In this document: piece by piece, positions 1 to 9,234 of the stretch | Layout: every line of letters begins with the position of its first letter | How positions within the stretch are numbered: the first letter of the stretch is position 1 | Assembly: GCF_000143415.4 (NCBI RefSeq) | Contig: NW_003314391.1 | Location: 127,652 to 191,651, forward strand | Length of the DNA stretch: 64,000 nucleotides | Direction: 5' to 3' | DNA from: Selaginella moellendorffii | Taxonomy: Eukaryota; Streptophyta; Lycopodiopsida; Selaginellales; Selaginellaceae | Made by a program: the position numbers and the translations under genes | Notes under the pieces: model-generated | What the model was told of the DNA's origin: nothing | Databases searched by the model: none | The model's input: the letters and a program-made list of their open reading frames with translations, nothing else

Positions 1-206
1 TCAAGCCATATCTGTGTTTCTTGCGTTTGTTCTGCTTTCTATTTTCATATAGCCCTTTTTGTCGAGTACCAGATCTGTGTTCTAAAGCCCCTTTGAAATT
101 TCATTTCGACTTTGAAGTCTAACGTGTTTCTTGCAGTGCCCCATAATATCGGCGGATCTTGTAAGAAATTGCTAAGCCCTTTGCATTTCAAATGGTAGAT
201 TTGACT

Positions 207-682
207 CGAGGATTCGTTTGTTTGCAGTGATTAAATGTTTGGACGCCGCCTGGGACGATGTTATCGGCGTCAGTTGGGACAGATTTCCACCTCTGGAGAG
301 TTTTAAGAGCGACTTTCCTGGATGCTCCGGGAAAGTCTCCACAATAAGGAACAGGCAGATCTGTTATGGAACGGACTGGAGGATGTTGCCTACCAGGCCA
401 AGGCAATTGAGGATCATGTTCGGGTTGCTGAAGCCAAGTATTGCGTGCTGCTAAATGCTTCCGGGAGTGGCAAAACCAGAAGTCTCTATGAGCTTTCAGT
501 GGCAGGTAAGTTGCTGCTTGACTTTTTCGTTGTTGATGATGCCTATGTTAACAGGCAGTCCTCTCGGTCTGACTAAAGGGGAGGGTTCATGCGATCTCTT
601 GTACATAAGCGAGTTTCTGCTTGCCTTATACGGATTAGAAATGATCCCGAGTGAGGCGGTGGAGTGCGTTACAGCAGCTTGA
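207..682 (+). pseudogene. Fragment of Crinkler-like P-loop NTPase gene
   Basis: The frame beginning at 322 contains a Walker A block (LLNASGSGKT, about 465-495) resembling the block of the full-length NTPase-nuclease at 24129-26835 (LLAPSGSGKT). A GT-AG intron at about 508-555 joins this frame to one that ends in a stop at 680-682. The 5' part (207-320) reads in a different frame (LDAAWDDVIGV..), so a frameshift or unseen intron separates the two. No Walker B and no nuclease domain follow, so this is a truncated relic or a very short derivative. Nothing else is recognisable before position 200. The family call rests on the P-loop neighbourhood alone. Confidence 0.45.
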
Positions 683-827
683 CTGGTTTGCAGGCTGTCC
701 GTCTACAGGCGCCTGGTAAGTTTGGTAAGTTTCAAGAAGATAGTCTTGGACTTTGTTGCTAGACTTGGCCTGCTCATTTGACTGTGGGTAGTACTTATTG
801 CTCTTCATGTGTTTGACCTGCAAGAGC

Positions 828-1016
828 TAATGAGATAGAACAAGAAATAACCAAGAAGAAAATGAGTAAACAACTTTAACTAGAGATGAGTTGAGCTCTG
901 GAAAGGCCTTGTTTATATAGTCCTGGGAGCGACGCTTATCTTGACGATTCAGCTAGTACATGACTCCACATTGCGGCTAGAATGCAAAATTTCTACGTCG
1001 ACTACATTACTATACA
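828..1016 (-). promoter_or_regulatory. Orphan copy of the CVNH lectin promoter
   Basis: This segment is almost identical to 8014-8195, the region upstream of the CVNH gene, including the TATATAAAC box (minus strand, about 911-920) and the whole 5' leader up to a few bases before the ATG. In this copy the lectin coding sequence is missing: downstream on the minus strand (below 828) the sequence is unrelated. It is therefore a promoter and leader without its gene. Confidence 0.7.
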
Positions 1017-1204
1017 CGTAAATATTGAAATTTAGCTCAGTTTATGATTTTTCAACGTTCCAGCGGTGACATTTTTAGGAGTTTGCGTGTTTCGTTTAAT
1101 TTGCTAGATTATAAATGGGATCGAAACTTAGACACCCTTTTTGGGGCAAGACCGCTCGAGACATCGATTTCTCATAGATAGAATGGCGAAGATTATCCAG
1201 TGTG

Positions 1205-1770
1205 TCCAGCTGGTAGACGTAAAATCGAAAAGCACATAAATTCCTCCAAAGATGAAGGATACTTTATCTTTGCGAGCCATTTAGAAGATACCGGAGCCTC
1301 CACGCTTGTTGCTCGGTACGTGGTAGCGTCGTCGTCTACGTTTGTCACTCGCCGGTGGATGATCCTCTTTCCTTTGAGCAAAGAGATCCCGATGGAGGGA
1401 TAGTTGAGATTGCTGCGTTGTCGTGTGGAATAGATGGTTTCAAGTTTGCGAAAGTGGAGACGTTTCGTATTTCCTGCCTCAATCCACACAGAAAGTCCGT
1501 GAATTCGGGCGCCTTGGCATTATAGACGAGGCCCGGATGAGCAGCCACGTTTGGATTGATGTGGTCTCCACCGAAGGTGCCGGAGAGCAATCCTGCGTCT
1601 TTGATCGGCTCCACAGAGTTATCAGTGACAAAACCTGCTGCAAAACAAATTGATTGTTTTCTTCTGGAAAACACGTAGTGTTACCTGTCGTTATGATTGC
1701 CGAATTGATAGCGGCTGGACTCAGGTATTCCTTCTCAGAGACATGCAGACAAGACATGGAAGTTCATAAT
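1205..1770 (-). pseudogene. Subtilisin-like protease (subtilase) relic, copy 1
   Basis: On the minus strand, split over three frames, are hallmarks of plant S8 subtilases: the catalytic-serine block TSMSCLHVS with the preceding Gly codon turned into TGA, then SPAAINSAIITT, then HINPNVAAHPGLVY and FTDFLCGL, then NLNYPSI, HRRVTNV and YRASVEAP from the Fn3-like C-terminal domain. About a dozen residues expected between CPHVSG and SPAAIKSA are missing. Frameshifts, a stop and the absence of the prodomain and the Asp and His blocks show that it is dead. The same relic occurs at 8490-8990 and a short scrap at 5760-5900. Confidence 0.8.
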
Positions 1771-2009
1771 ATTGCGTATTGTTTGCGGAAGATCTCCCAC
1801 CAAGAAAAGAAAACCATAATGCGTATTGTCACTCCCATTCCTTGGTGGGAGACAAGGCTTTGAGTCCATGGGAATTTGATGTGGCTCTTCTTGGTGCGTT
1901 TTAGACACGAACTCTTCAGGTCTCACGTCAACCAAGTCTTTCTTCTCTCCATGGCAGCCAGAGATTATTCTCAAGAACCAAAGACGAGCTAAGCTCCGGC
2001 AGTGCACAT

Positions 2010-2720
2010 TCTTATGTAACCTCTTGCTATCACTACATGCCCGGTTTGGGCACATTGACGAGGCGATCAAGGTCCTTCACTCGATTCAGGATCCCAATGT
2101 CTTCTCTTCGAAAATCCTGTTACGGGCCTTTTGCGATGACAATTGCGTTTCTGGGGAGGGAAAAACCTTTGATTCTCTACAGGAGAGGGTGGACTACGAT
2201 GGTGATCGCATATGCCCGCATTGGGCATATTTTGCGGCAAAGTTTCTCTTCACGGGCCACGGCGCAACCAGGTGAAATGCCTCTCGTCCACCGCGAGGTC
2301 TTGTTCAACGGATGCTGTCCCAGGGACAAGTCAAATTAATCTCAATTGCTACTCGAGTACGTACTGCCGCACAGGTCACATCGCTGGTTGGAATTCATGG
2401 TTTCGTGCCTCGAGATCTTCCTTGGAGAGGAAGTTTTTCGATGAAAAGTTCATTCTGCTAAACCCCAAGACGCTGTGTGAGCTCACGTTGGCGACTGAAA
2501 GTCTTGACATGAAACCACTGGTGGACTTAACCAGTTGACTCTAGCTCGATCAAAGGAAAGACACCGAAAGAGATCCGGACTGCCAGACGAACTACCCGAA
2601 GTAAGAAGCGAATGCTATCTCACAGGCATGGCAAGAAGCGTCTACTCGTTAAAGAAGTTTACAAATTGCTTGATTCCTGCTTGGCAGTGGACAAGGGCTG
2701 GCGAGCTTCGTGCAGATTCA
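2010..2720 (+). pseudogene. PPR + SKP1-like composite relic, copy 1
   Basis: The 5' half encodes degenerate PPR motifs (ARFGHIDEAIKVLHSI; then WTTMVIAYARIGH in another frame). The 3' half is a relic of the SKP1-like gene at 10106-11637: PLVHREVLFNGCCPRDK, RKFFDEKF and LDMKPLVDLTS. It also contains sequence corresponding to two introns of that gene (after GRSDK and after DDLTE), so it was copied at the DNA level, not through mRNA. Several frameshifts are present. Related copies lie at 3880-4330 and 9235-9885. Confidence 0.75.
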
Positions 2721-2906
2721 TGGTGGCGTGGATGAAACTGCAGCACAGCACGAGAAGAAGCCAAATTAATGTTTGATTGCTAAAAAGGATCAAATCTCAT
2801 GAACACAATGCTACAAGCATCAAATTCATGATCACGGGCATTCTTTTTGTATTGTGAAGAACATTGCTCTTTCAATTCGCTTAGGACCACAAACTGCAAC
2901 TCAAGT

Positions 2907-2984
2907 CCGTCCACACGGAAGAGCCATCCAGCAGGCTGTCATCCGTCCACACGGAAGAGCCATCCAGCAGGCTGTCATCCGTCC
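2907..2984. repeat. Two tandem 36-bp repeats
   Basis: A 36-bp unit starting CCGTCCACACGGAAGAGCCA occurs at 2907-2942 and 2943-2978, identical in both, followed by the first six bases of a third. No gene is recognisable around it. Confidence 0.9.
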
Positions 2985-3879
2985 AATTAAGTAAGATGCT
3001 TCGTTTTGGACTAATTGAGAAAATTCTCCGTTTTCCCCTTTTTTCCCAGTGGTATTTAGCTCATGTTTAAAGACATATAATGGCCCCTTGTCCGGTCCAC
3101 TCTGCCCAGGTAGAACGCTTCGCACCTCTCTCCACCAGGAACGCTCAAGTTCGTTTAAGTAGGGCTTTTCTTTGAATAAGAGAGTAGATTTGCTGGGGAC
3201 AATAAAGCGAAGCTGCTTGCAACGAGCTAATCAACAGTAAAAGAAGCCAGTGATAGTCAATATGTTCAAACAATTCAAAAAATCAAAGTCCTAAACAACG
3301 GGCCAAGGAACTCTCAACGTGAAGGGAAACTCACTGATGTGGACAACGCTGTTTGAATACGAACAAAACTAATGATCATTGAAAGTGACGATACTTAGCT
3401 TCAGGTTTGAGTGTGTTTCAATTTGTTCTAATTTCTTGTCATTAAGAAGGCTGCTCAACGACGATAAGAACTCAAATGCCGTGTCACTGTGCCAAGATGA
3501 AAATGCTACGAGATTGGAGAGATTTTGTGTCCACGTTTTGGAGAGATGTGTTGTTGCTGCGCTCAACAAAGACCTGCGAGCTGAGAAACAACATTGCCTG
3601 TTGATCTTCAGAACTTCAATCCAGCTGAAGACGTACATGACAATGGTCCAACCTCAATGAAAACAACGATCATTGAAACTCTGAAGGCATGCAATGTGTA
3701 CAGGAAGCACAGTGATCATAGCGTGAATTTACAAGAAAAGACGCTCAGATCAAGTCGTATACTGTTTGCTTTAACTAAGATGTTTGCTGTTCAACGAGAT
3801 GGACATCGAAGTTTAACAAGTTCGTGAACTGTTTGTTCTAACCAAAATGTTTGTTCAACGAACTGGACAAAGCCTGCGC
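2985..3879. other. No recognisable gene
   Basis: Short open frames exist on both strands (for example 3379-3660 plus), but none starts with a convincing context, matches a family I know or joins others by splice sites. I see no tRNA or transposon ends here. Confidence 0.5.
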
Positions 3880-4330
3880 GGATGTGGCAATCACAGGGAA
3901 GCGCGCCGGATCGACCGGGAATGCACATTCTTGTGTAACCTCTTGCTATCACTATATGCCCGATTTGGGCATATTGGCGAGGCGATCAAGGTGTTTCACT
4001 CGATCCAGAATTCCAATGTATTCTCCTTGAAAATCCTGTTAGGGGCCTTTTTCGATGACAATCGCGTTTCTGAGGAGAGAAAAACCATTGATTCTCCGGG
4101 TGACCTGGACTACGATGGTGATCGCATATGCCCGCATTGGGCATCTTTCGCGGAAAAGTTTCTCTTCACGGGCCGCGCGCAACCAGGTGGAATGCCTCTC
4201 GTCCACCGCGAGGTCTTGCTCAATGGATGCTGTCCCAGGGACAAGTGAAGTTGCTACTCGAGTACGCGCTGCCGCTTCCCGGTCCAATAAGGTCACATCG
4301 CTGGTTGGAATTCATGGTTTCGTGGTTCGA
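3880..4330 (+). pseudogene. PPR + SKP1-like composite relic, copy 2
   Basis: This is the same arrangement as 2010-2720: PPR motifs (LCNLLLSLYARFGHIGEAI; WTTMVIAYARIGH after a frameshift) run into SKP1-like residues PLVHREVLLNGCCPRDK, then intron-derived sequence starting at the base corresponding to the donor after GRS(D/N)K. It stops soon after 4330, earlier than the other copies. It keeps a longer PPR-side leader than copy 3 (9235). Confidence 0.7.
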
Positions 4331-4976
4331 GATCTTCCTTTTTCTTTTGCAGTCACTTCCAAAACTTCCAAGCCGATCCCCTCTGGCGTGAGCACGAGCA
4401 GCTCCCTCGGCCGAGGAATTTCTTCCAGTCCAGTTGCTGCTGCCTGAGTGTTTTCATCCAGCAGCCTTGCCCCGATTTCAGGAACCGCGAGGGATCCGTA
4501 ATGTTGGAATCGTCGACAGCAGCGCATCCGCCATGAAGCTGTTCGTCTTGTACGCCGGGATTCGATTGCGTGACAGCTGCTGCCGCAGAAGCTTGTGATA
4601 ATCGGCATCACAAAACAAACACCAACCAATGTCGTCGGCGGCTTTGTGACAGTGCGAAATCCTTTCTCGTGGCGACACCGCACGAAAAAGAAACAAAGCG
4701 AGAGTGATGGGTGGAAAGATGATCCAGCTCATCCATTCTCGAGCTAAGAGCAGGGGTGAAGACGATCACCTAGCGCGCAATGCAACACGCCAAATGTAGA
4801 GGAATGGCGGAAGAAGCGAATGGATTCATAATCGCGCGCGTCAGAAACCAAGAAAATAAAGGTCACGAACCTTGGACGTGTGACGTTAGCCACAGCATCA
4901 GCACTTCGCAAACAAATATTCAGCACTCGTCTCGCTTGGCGATGGATTCCTCTCCCTTTTCCCAGAGTGCTAACTT
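4331..4976. other. No confident gene
   Basis: A minus-strand frame (4312-4683) has a protein-like stretch ending near PRPRELLVLTPEG, but it has no recognisable family or clear start. The rest is downstream sequence of the minus-strand PPR gene that stops at 4977. Confidence 0.4.
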
Positions 4977-5690
4977 TCACAGCCGTTCCATCCAAAGCTT
5001 CTCCCACTTTTCTCTCCCAGCCAAATCTGCGAAAGCTTTCGCTGCTGTGCCAAAACATCGACCAGCTCCCATGCTACCAAAAACCTCGAGAGCTAGGTCA
5101 CTCTCCACGTTTGCAACGTACCCGAGCACTAGAACAGTCCACGAGATGACACTGTGCCGGGAGCTTGTGTCGAAAACCATGCGTGCTTCCATCATTCTTC
5201 CACAGTATGCGTACACTTCCACCAGCGAGCTCGCTACGTGATCATCTTTGCCGCTTCTCTTAGCTCGAGGGTGGATTCTCATGCCTTGTTCCAGAGCTTC
5301 CAGCTTGATCATCTTCCCACCGATGAGTCTCGCTTCTTCTCTGATCGCTAGAGCAGAGCAAGCCTTGATCGCTGCGAAGAATGTCCCGGAATCCGGTCCG
5401 CAACCCTGGCTTTCCATCCATGAGAAAGCTTCCAGAGCACGAGATTCTTCGCCATTCTCTGCGTGTCCCAAGATGAAAGCGTTCCAGGCCACTACATTGT
5501 GGCAAGGCATCCTGTCAAACACCTCCCTCGCCTCAACCAGGCTGCCACACCTCCCATACATGCCGATCAAGCTGGAGCACCCTTCCCCTTGGAGCTCCCG
5601 CAGGATTTCAACCCCAACAGGAGCTCCGCTCAGCAGCCTGTGCTGTGACCCAGGCATTGTCCCAGTACGGGTCGAAGGAAATGCATCCAT
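4977..5690 (-). CDS. Short PPR (PLS-type) protein
   Basis: This is an uninterrupted 237-aa frame from an ATG at 5690. It contains pentatricopeptide units typical of the plant PLS subclass: SLIGMYGRCGSLVEAREVFD, VVAWNAFILGHAENGE, then SSLVEVYAYCGRMMEARMVFD and VISWTVLVLGYV. PPR proteins bind organellar RNA in a sequence-specific way and guide editing, splicing or stabilisation. Normal PLS proteins have 10-20 repeats and often an E or DYW tail; this one has about four units and no E/DYW domain, so it is either a short derivative or a 5' and 3' truncated remnant that has kept its frame. An organelle-targeting peptide is not obvious at the N-terminus. The neighbours are relics, which favours a degenerating locus. 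Confidence 0.7.
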   Translation of the reverse strand: MDAFPSTRTGTMPGSQHRLLSGAPVGVEILRELQGEGCSSLIGMYGRCGSLVEAREVFDRMPCHNVVAWNAFILGHAENGEESRALEAFSWMESQGCGPDSGTFFAAIKACSALAIREEARLIGGKMIKLEALEQGMRIHPRAKRSGKDDHVASSLVEVYAYCGRMMEARMVFDTSSRHSVISWTVLVLGYVANVESDLALEVFGSMGAGRCFGTAAKAFADLAGREKWEKLWMERL

Positions 5691-5759
5691 CCATCGAGCG
5701 CCAAAAGAATCTTTGTCGAAGAACCCTAAAATTCAGAAGAGCCGACTTTGATGATCTCT

Positions 5760-5900
5760 AGCGGAGGACTCGCTTGACAAGGCAAACATTCCTAAACGGC
5801 TCGCAAAGATACCGCTAGCTCCCACCGGTACCATATCACCGTCCGGAGCCTCCACGCTTGCTCGGTACTCGCGTGCAATTTCGTAAAAGGGTGGAAAAAC
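5760..5900 (-). pseudogene. Subtilase Fn3-domain scrap
   Basis: The minus strand encodes YRASVEAPDG, the same sequence as in the subtilase relics at 1205-1770 and 8490-8990, and the DNA around 5838-5875 is nearly identical to those copies. Flanking sequence is not recognisable as protease. Confidence 0.6.
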
Positions 5901-5938
5901 AGCGGCATTTTTCATTCACAATACGTGTCTGGTTGCTA

Positions 5939-6330
5939 TTACTCCACGTGTAATATGCGTGGCATAGGATATTTTACGAATATCCATTCCTTGGCTTCAT
6001 GCCCATAGCAATGACCCAAATGGAGCCAGCACGAAGAGTTCGTCACCCTTCCGTCTAGTGTTGCCAAGCTGAATCTCACTGGTTCCTTATCCCACCCAAT
6101 GGCGTCGGAATCAAGCTTGAGTCTCCAAGAGACGGTGTAAGTTCCTGGAGCTAGGCTCAACTTCCAGTTCCCAGAGAGCTCTAGCTAGCAAACCATCTTG
6201 AGGTGTGCCACTTAAGTACCTGGCGCCATGCTTTGAGGACCATTCCCAGTATTCTGCGGTGCTTCCCCAAGTCACAGCCAAAGATCTCGAAGAAAAGCTG
6301 TGGCAAACAGCCAGTTCGATCGATCGATAA
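5939..6330 (-). pseudogene. Phloem-protein-2-like lectin pseudogene
   Basis: Minus-strand reading gives the PP2 lectin fold signatures in order: SSRSLAVTWGSTAEYWEW (PP2: LSITWG..YW), then in a second frame VAHLKMVC-stop-LELSGNWKL (PP2 usually V-C-W-L-E-I-.-G), then LAPGTYTVSWRLKL, GWDKEPVRFSLATLDG and EWIFVKYP. The Trp codon of the VCWLE motif has become TAG, and a frameshift lies just before it. PP2 proteins are carbohydrate-binding proteins often fused to an F-box; none is seen here. The family match is good although the gene is broken. Confidence 0.75.
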
Positions 6331-6839
6331 GCCCTGGAGAAAGCGAGAAAAAAATTTATGAGCCAGAGAGGATCACCAAAAGAAAGTGCTTCTTACTAGG
6401 ATTCTTGCTTAGATCAAATATTTTTCCCAAGAGAAAGAACCTCTGATCCGTCTCCGATGAGAATGTGTCCACCCATCGGGCTAGCATCCATGGGGCATCC
6501 ATTGCAATGAGATTGACATTTAATGCTGAATCAATAGAAAACTGCCACATGGACATTGTATTGTGAGTGAGAAACACTACTGTTTTTTCCACCCTTTTAC
6601 AAATTGCACGCCATAACATTAGCATATCGCAAGTGAATTCCAGTAAAATTGGAGAGGGAAAAGCTAACTGGAAGTCTGGTTTCCAGCCATCCAGTCAAAA
6701 CTGCCGCTTTGCATGTCGACGTGGCGGTTCTTCAGTGCTTGACCTTTTCTCGGCAGCATATGTACGATATCAACACAAACGCTGATCATATCATCGATCT
6801 CTCTTTGATAGATTTTCTTTGCAAGAGGAACTCTAGATC

Positions 6840-7279
6840 ATGTCTCGCGCACTAAGTTTTTTCTTCTTCGTCCTCTTGGTGGCTGCTACTGTGACCTCTC
6901 GGCCAGTGAAGAATGAAACAGGTATGCCTGTTCTTCAATCTCGATTGAATATGCCTCGATTGGATTTGATGATCTCTGTGTTTCTTTTGAAACATCATGG
7001 TCCGTGTCTGCACTCGCTTGCATGTGTGTCTGTCCAAGCACGTAACCTGATTCGTACGTGATTTAATCTTTTTGTCTTTTACAGTGATGGCTAAGATTGC
7101 TAATCAGCTGGATTGGTCGCCATTGTCCAATTCCACCCCAAAAATTGCCGAACCAGAGGTAAAATAATCCTGTATTTGAAGACAATATTCTTGACATGTA
7201 TGATCGTGTGTTGTCAATCATCTTTGGTGATCAGGAGCAGCAAGCCCATGTCGACTACATTTATGATTTTAATCCTTGA
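6840..7279 (+). CDS. Small secreted protein, phytosulfokine-like peptide precursor candidate
   Basis: Three exons (6840-6921, 7085-7158, 7235-7279) with GT-AG introns give a 66-aa protein. The N-terminus is a clear signal peptide: a Phe-rich hydrophobic core, then VAATVTSRP with a plausible cleavage site. The mature part is short, has no Cys, and ends in a conserved-looking acidic tyrosine motif HVDYIYDFNP at the C-terminus. Phytosulfokine precursors end in a similar block (Asp-Tyr-Ile-Tyr-Thr-Gln), where both tyrosines are sulfated after an acidic residue. Here DYIY is kept but the next two residues are Asp-Phe. The exon structure (signal peptide in exon 1, peptide in the last exon) suits a peptide hormone precursor. 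It could also be an unrelated secreted peptide; the gene model itself is better supported than the hormone assignment. Confidence 0.6.
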
Positions 7280-7581
7280 TGAAACGGCACATTAATAAGG
7301 AGGGATCATAGGCTTTAAAGTGAAAGAAATTCTCATTTATTAGAAATAATATACCTTTAATATAAATCGATTTGTCTTTGTAGTATTTTCATTATACAAA
7401 TTGAAAAAAAGTTGTACAAGTAATACTTTCCAGTCTGCCTTAAAAGCCCCACAACTTCCGTGAGTAAGTTTTATTGATCAGAACAGCGACACATACGTGC
7501 CAAACAAGGAGAGATCATGTGGGAGATCACTCAGTTATTCATCTTTCATCATATGGATATAGTTTGATCATCCAAAAGGAT
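7280..7581. other. AT-rich intergenic sequence
   Basis: This is the convergent 3' region between the plus-strand peptide gene and the minus-strand CVNH gene. No open frame of interest; likely 3' UTRs and polyadenylation signals. Confidence 0.6.
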
Positions 7582-8010
7582 CTAGCAGCACTGGAGAACT
7601 CCCTCGACGTTCTGGATGCAATCATTGATGTCGCGATTGGAGAAGACGAGAACGCCATCCCCGCGGTTGCAACGGGCAGCCAGGGTGAGCCCATTGAAGT
7701 TGATGTCGATGCATCGCGAGGCAAAGTTGGATGAGCAGTCGAGGATGCCATTGCTGCTGCCCACGCAATTGTTCACATCGATGGAGGCGTTCCTCCTTTC
7801 CAAATTGGATGTGCTGCAAATGGCTCTCATCACGGTCGAATTCCTGTCGAAGGTGATATCAGTGCAGGATCGAGAAAACTGGCAAGCCTGTAAGAGTAAG
7901 ATATCCAAATTGTGAGCTTCTTGCGGGACAATCGAATGAGAGTTTCTTACCTGGGTGATGGAGAGGGTCGAGACCAGCATACACAGGAAGAAAACCTCGC
8001 GAAATGCCAT
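7582..8010 (-). CDS. Secreted cyanovirin-N-homology (CVNH) lectin
   Basis: Two exons (8010-7951 and 7887-7582), separated by a 63-nt intron with GTAAG donor and TTACAG acceptor, encode 121 aa. Exon 1 is a signal peptide (MAFREVFFLCMLV..). Exon 2 is a complete CVNH domain with its two pseudo-symmetric halves: FSRSCTDITF, STVMRAICST and SIDVNNCVGSSNGIL in the first, and ASRCIDINFNGLTLAARC and DINDCIQNVEGVLQC in the second. The paired Cys of each half are present. CVNH proteins bind high-mannose glycans and are known from cyanobacteria, fungi, ferns and lycophytes. A secreted defence or recognition role is an inference. The TATA box at 8094-8102 lies about 85 bp upstream of the ATG. Confidence 0.85.
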   Translation of the reverse strand: MAFREVFFLCMLVSTLSITQVRNSHSIVPQEAHNLDILLLQACQFSRSCTDITFDRNSTVMRAICSTSNLERRNASIDVNNCVGSSNGILDCSSNFASRCIDINFNGLTLAARCNRGDGVLVFSNRDINDCIQNVEGVLQCC

Positions 8011-8200
8011 AATGAGATAGAACAAGAAATAACCAAGAAGAAAATGAGTAAACAACTTTAACTAGAGATGAGTTGAGCTCTGGAAAGGCCTTGTTTATAT
8101 AGTCCTGGGAGCGACGCTTATCTTGACGACTCAGCTAGTACATGACTCCACATTGTGGCTTGAATGCAAAATTTCTACGTCGACTACATTACTATATTGA
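8011..8200 (-). promoter_or_regulatory. CVNH promoter with TATA box
   Basis: The minus strand has TATATAAAC at 8102-8094 followed by a short leader to the ATG at 8010. The whole block is duplicated at 828-1016 without the coding region. Confidence 0.7.
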
Positions 8201-8489
8201 AATTTAGCTCAGTTTATAATTTTTCAACGTTCCAGCCAGCTATACACGGTGACAGTTTGCGTGTTTCGTTTAATTTGCTAGACTATAAATGGAATCGAAA
8301 CTTAGACACCCTTTTTGGGGCAAGACCGCTGCGAAGAGACTCCAGGAGACATCGATTTCTACGTGCCCATAGATAGAATCGCGAAGATTATCCAGTGTGT
8401 CCACACTGCTGGGCGAGAGGGTGACTCTTTGGAGGAATTTATGTACTTTTCGATTTTACGAATTCTTTTGCAAATCAGTCTAGACTTTC

Positions 8490-8990
8490 ATGGTGGTTAA
8501 AGGATATTTTATCTTTGCGAGCCATTTAGAAGATACCAAAACACCATCCGGAGCCTCCACGCTTGCTCGGTACGTGGTAGCGTCGTCGTCTACGTTTATC
8601 ACTCGCCGGTGGATGATCCTCTTTCCTTTAAGCGAAGAGAACGCGATAGAGGGATAGTTGAGATTGCTGCGTCGTCGTGTGGAATAGATGGTTTCAAGTT
8701 CGCGAAAGTGGAGACATTTCGTATTTCCTGCCTCAATCCACACAGAAAGTCCGTGAATTCGGGCGCCTTTCCTGCCTTGGCATCGTAGACGAGGCCCGGA
8801 TGAGCAGCCGCGTTTGGATTGATGTGATCGGCTCCCCAGAGTTATCAGTGACAAAGCTGCTGCAAAGCAAGAGAAAAGAATCGATTGTTTTCTTCTGGAA
8901 AGCACGTAGTGTTACCGTGGTTACGATTGCCGAATGCGGCTGGACTCCGGTATGCCTTCTCAGAGACATGCGGACAAGACATGGAAGTTC
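8490..8990 (-). pseudogene. Subtilase relic, copy 2
   Basis: Contains the catalytic-serine block TSMSCPHVS, fused after a deletion to a YRSPAAF remnant, then ITLGS/VTDNSGEPIT remnants, NLNYPSIAFSSLKGK, HRRVINVDDDATTYRASVEA and a stop. Compared with copy 1 it keeps the Pro of the catalytic motif but has lost the HINPN..PGLVY block. It is frameshifted and has no N-terminal half. Confidence 0.8.
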
Positions 8991-9234
8991 ATAATATTGC
9001 GTATTGTTTGCGGAAGGTCTCCGACCAAGAAAAGGAAACCGTAATGCGTATTGTCACTCCCATTCCTTGGTGGGAGACAAGGCTTTGAGTTCATGGGAAT
9101 TTGATGTGGCTCTTCTTGGTGCGTTTTAGTTTCTTTTGATACACGAACTCTTCAGGTCTCATGTCAACCAAGTCTTTCTTCTCTCCATGGCAGCCAGAGA
9201 TTATTCTCAGGAACCAAAGACGAGCTAAGCACCG

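Larger units (their letters stand above)
828..2740. repeat. Segmental duplication, copy 1 (partner 8010-9870)
   Basis: Nearly the whole stretch aligns by eye with 8010-9870 in the same orientation: the CVNH promoter sequence, the subtilase relic and the PPR/SKP1 composite occur in the same order. Copy 1 lacks the CVNH coding region, has extra bases in several places (for example around 1985-2040 and 2330-2400), and carries a 34-bp micro-inversion relative to copy 2 at 1218-1251. Confidence 0.85.
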
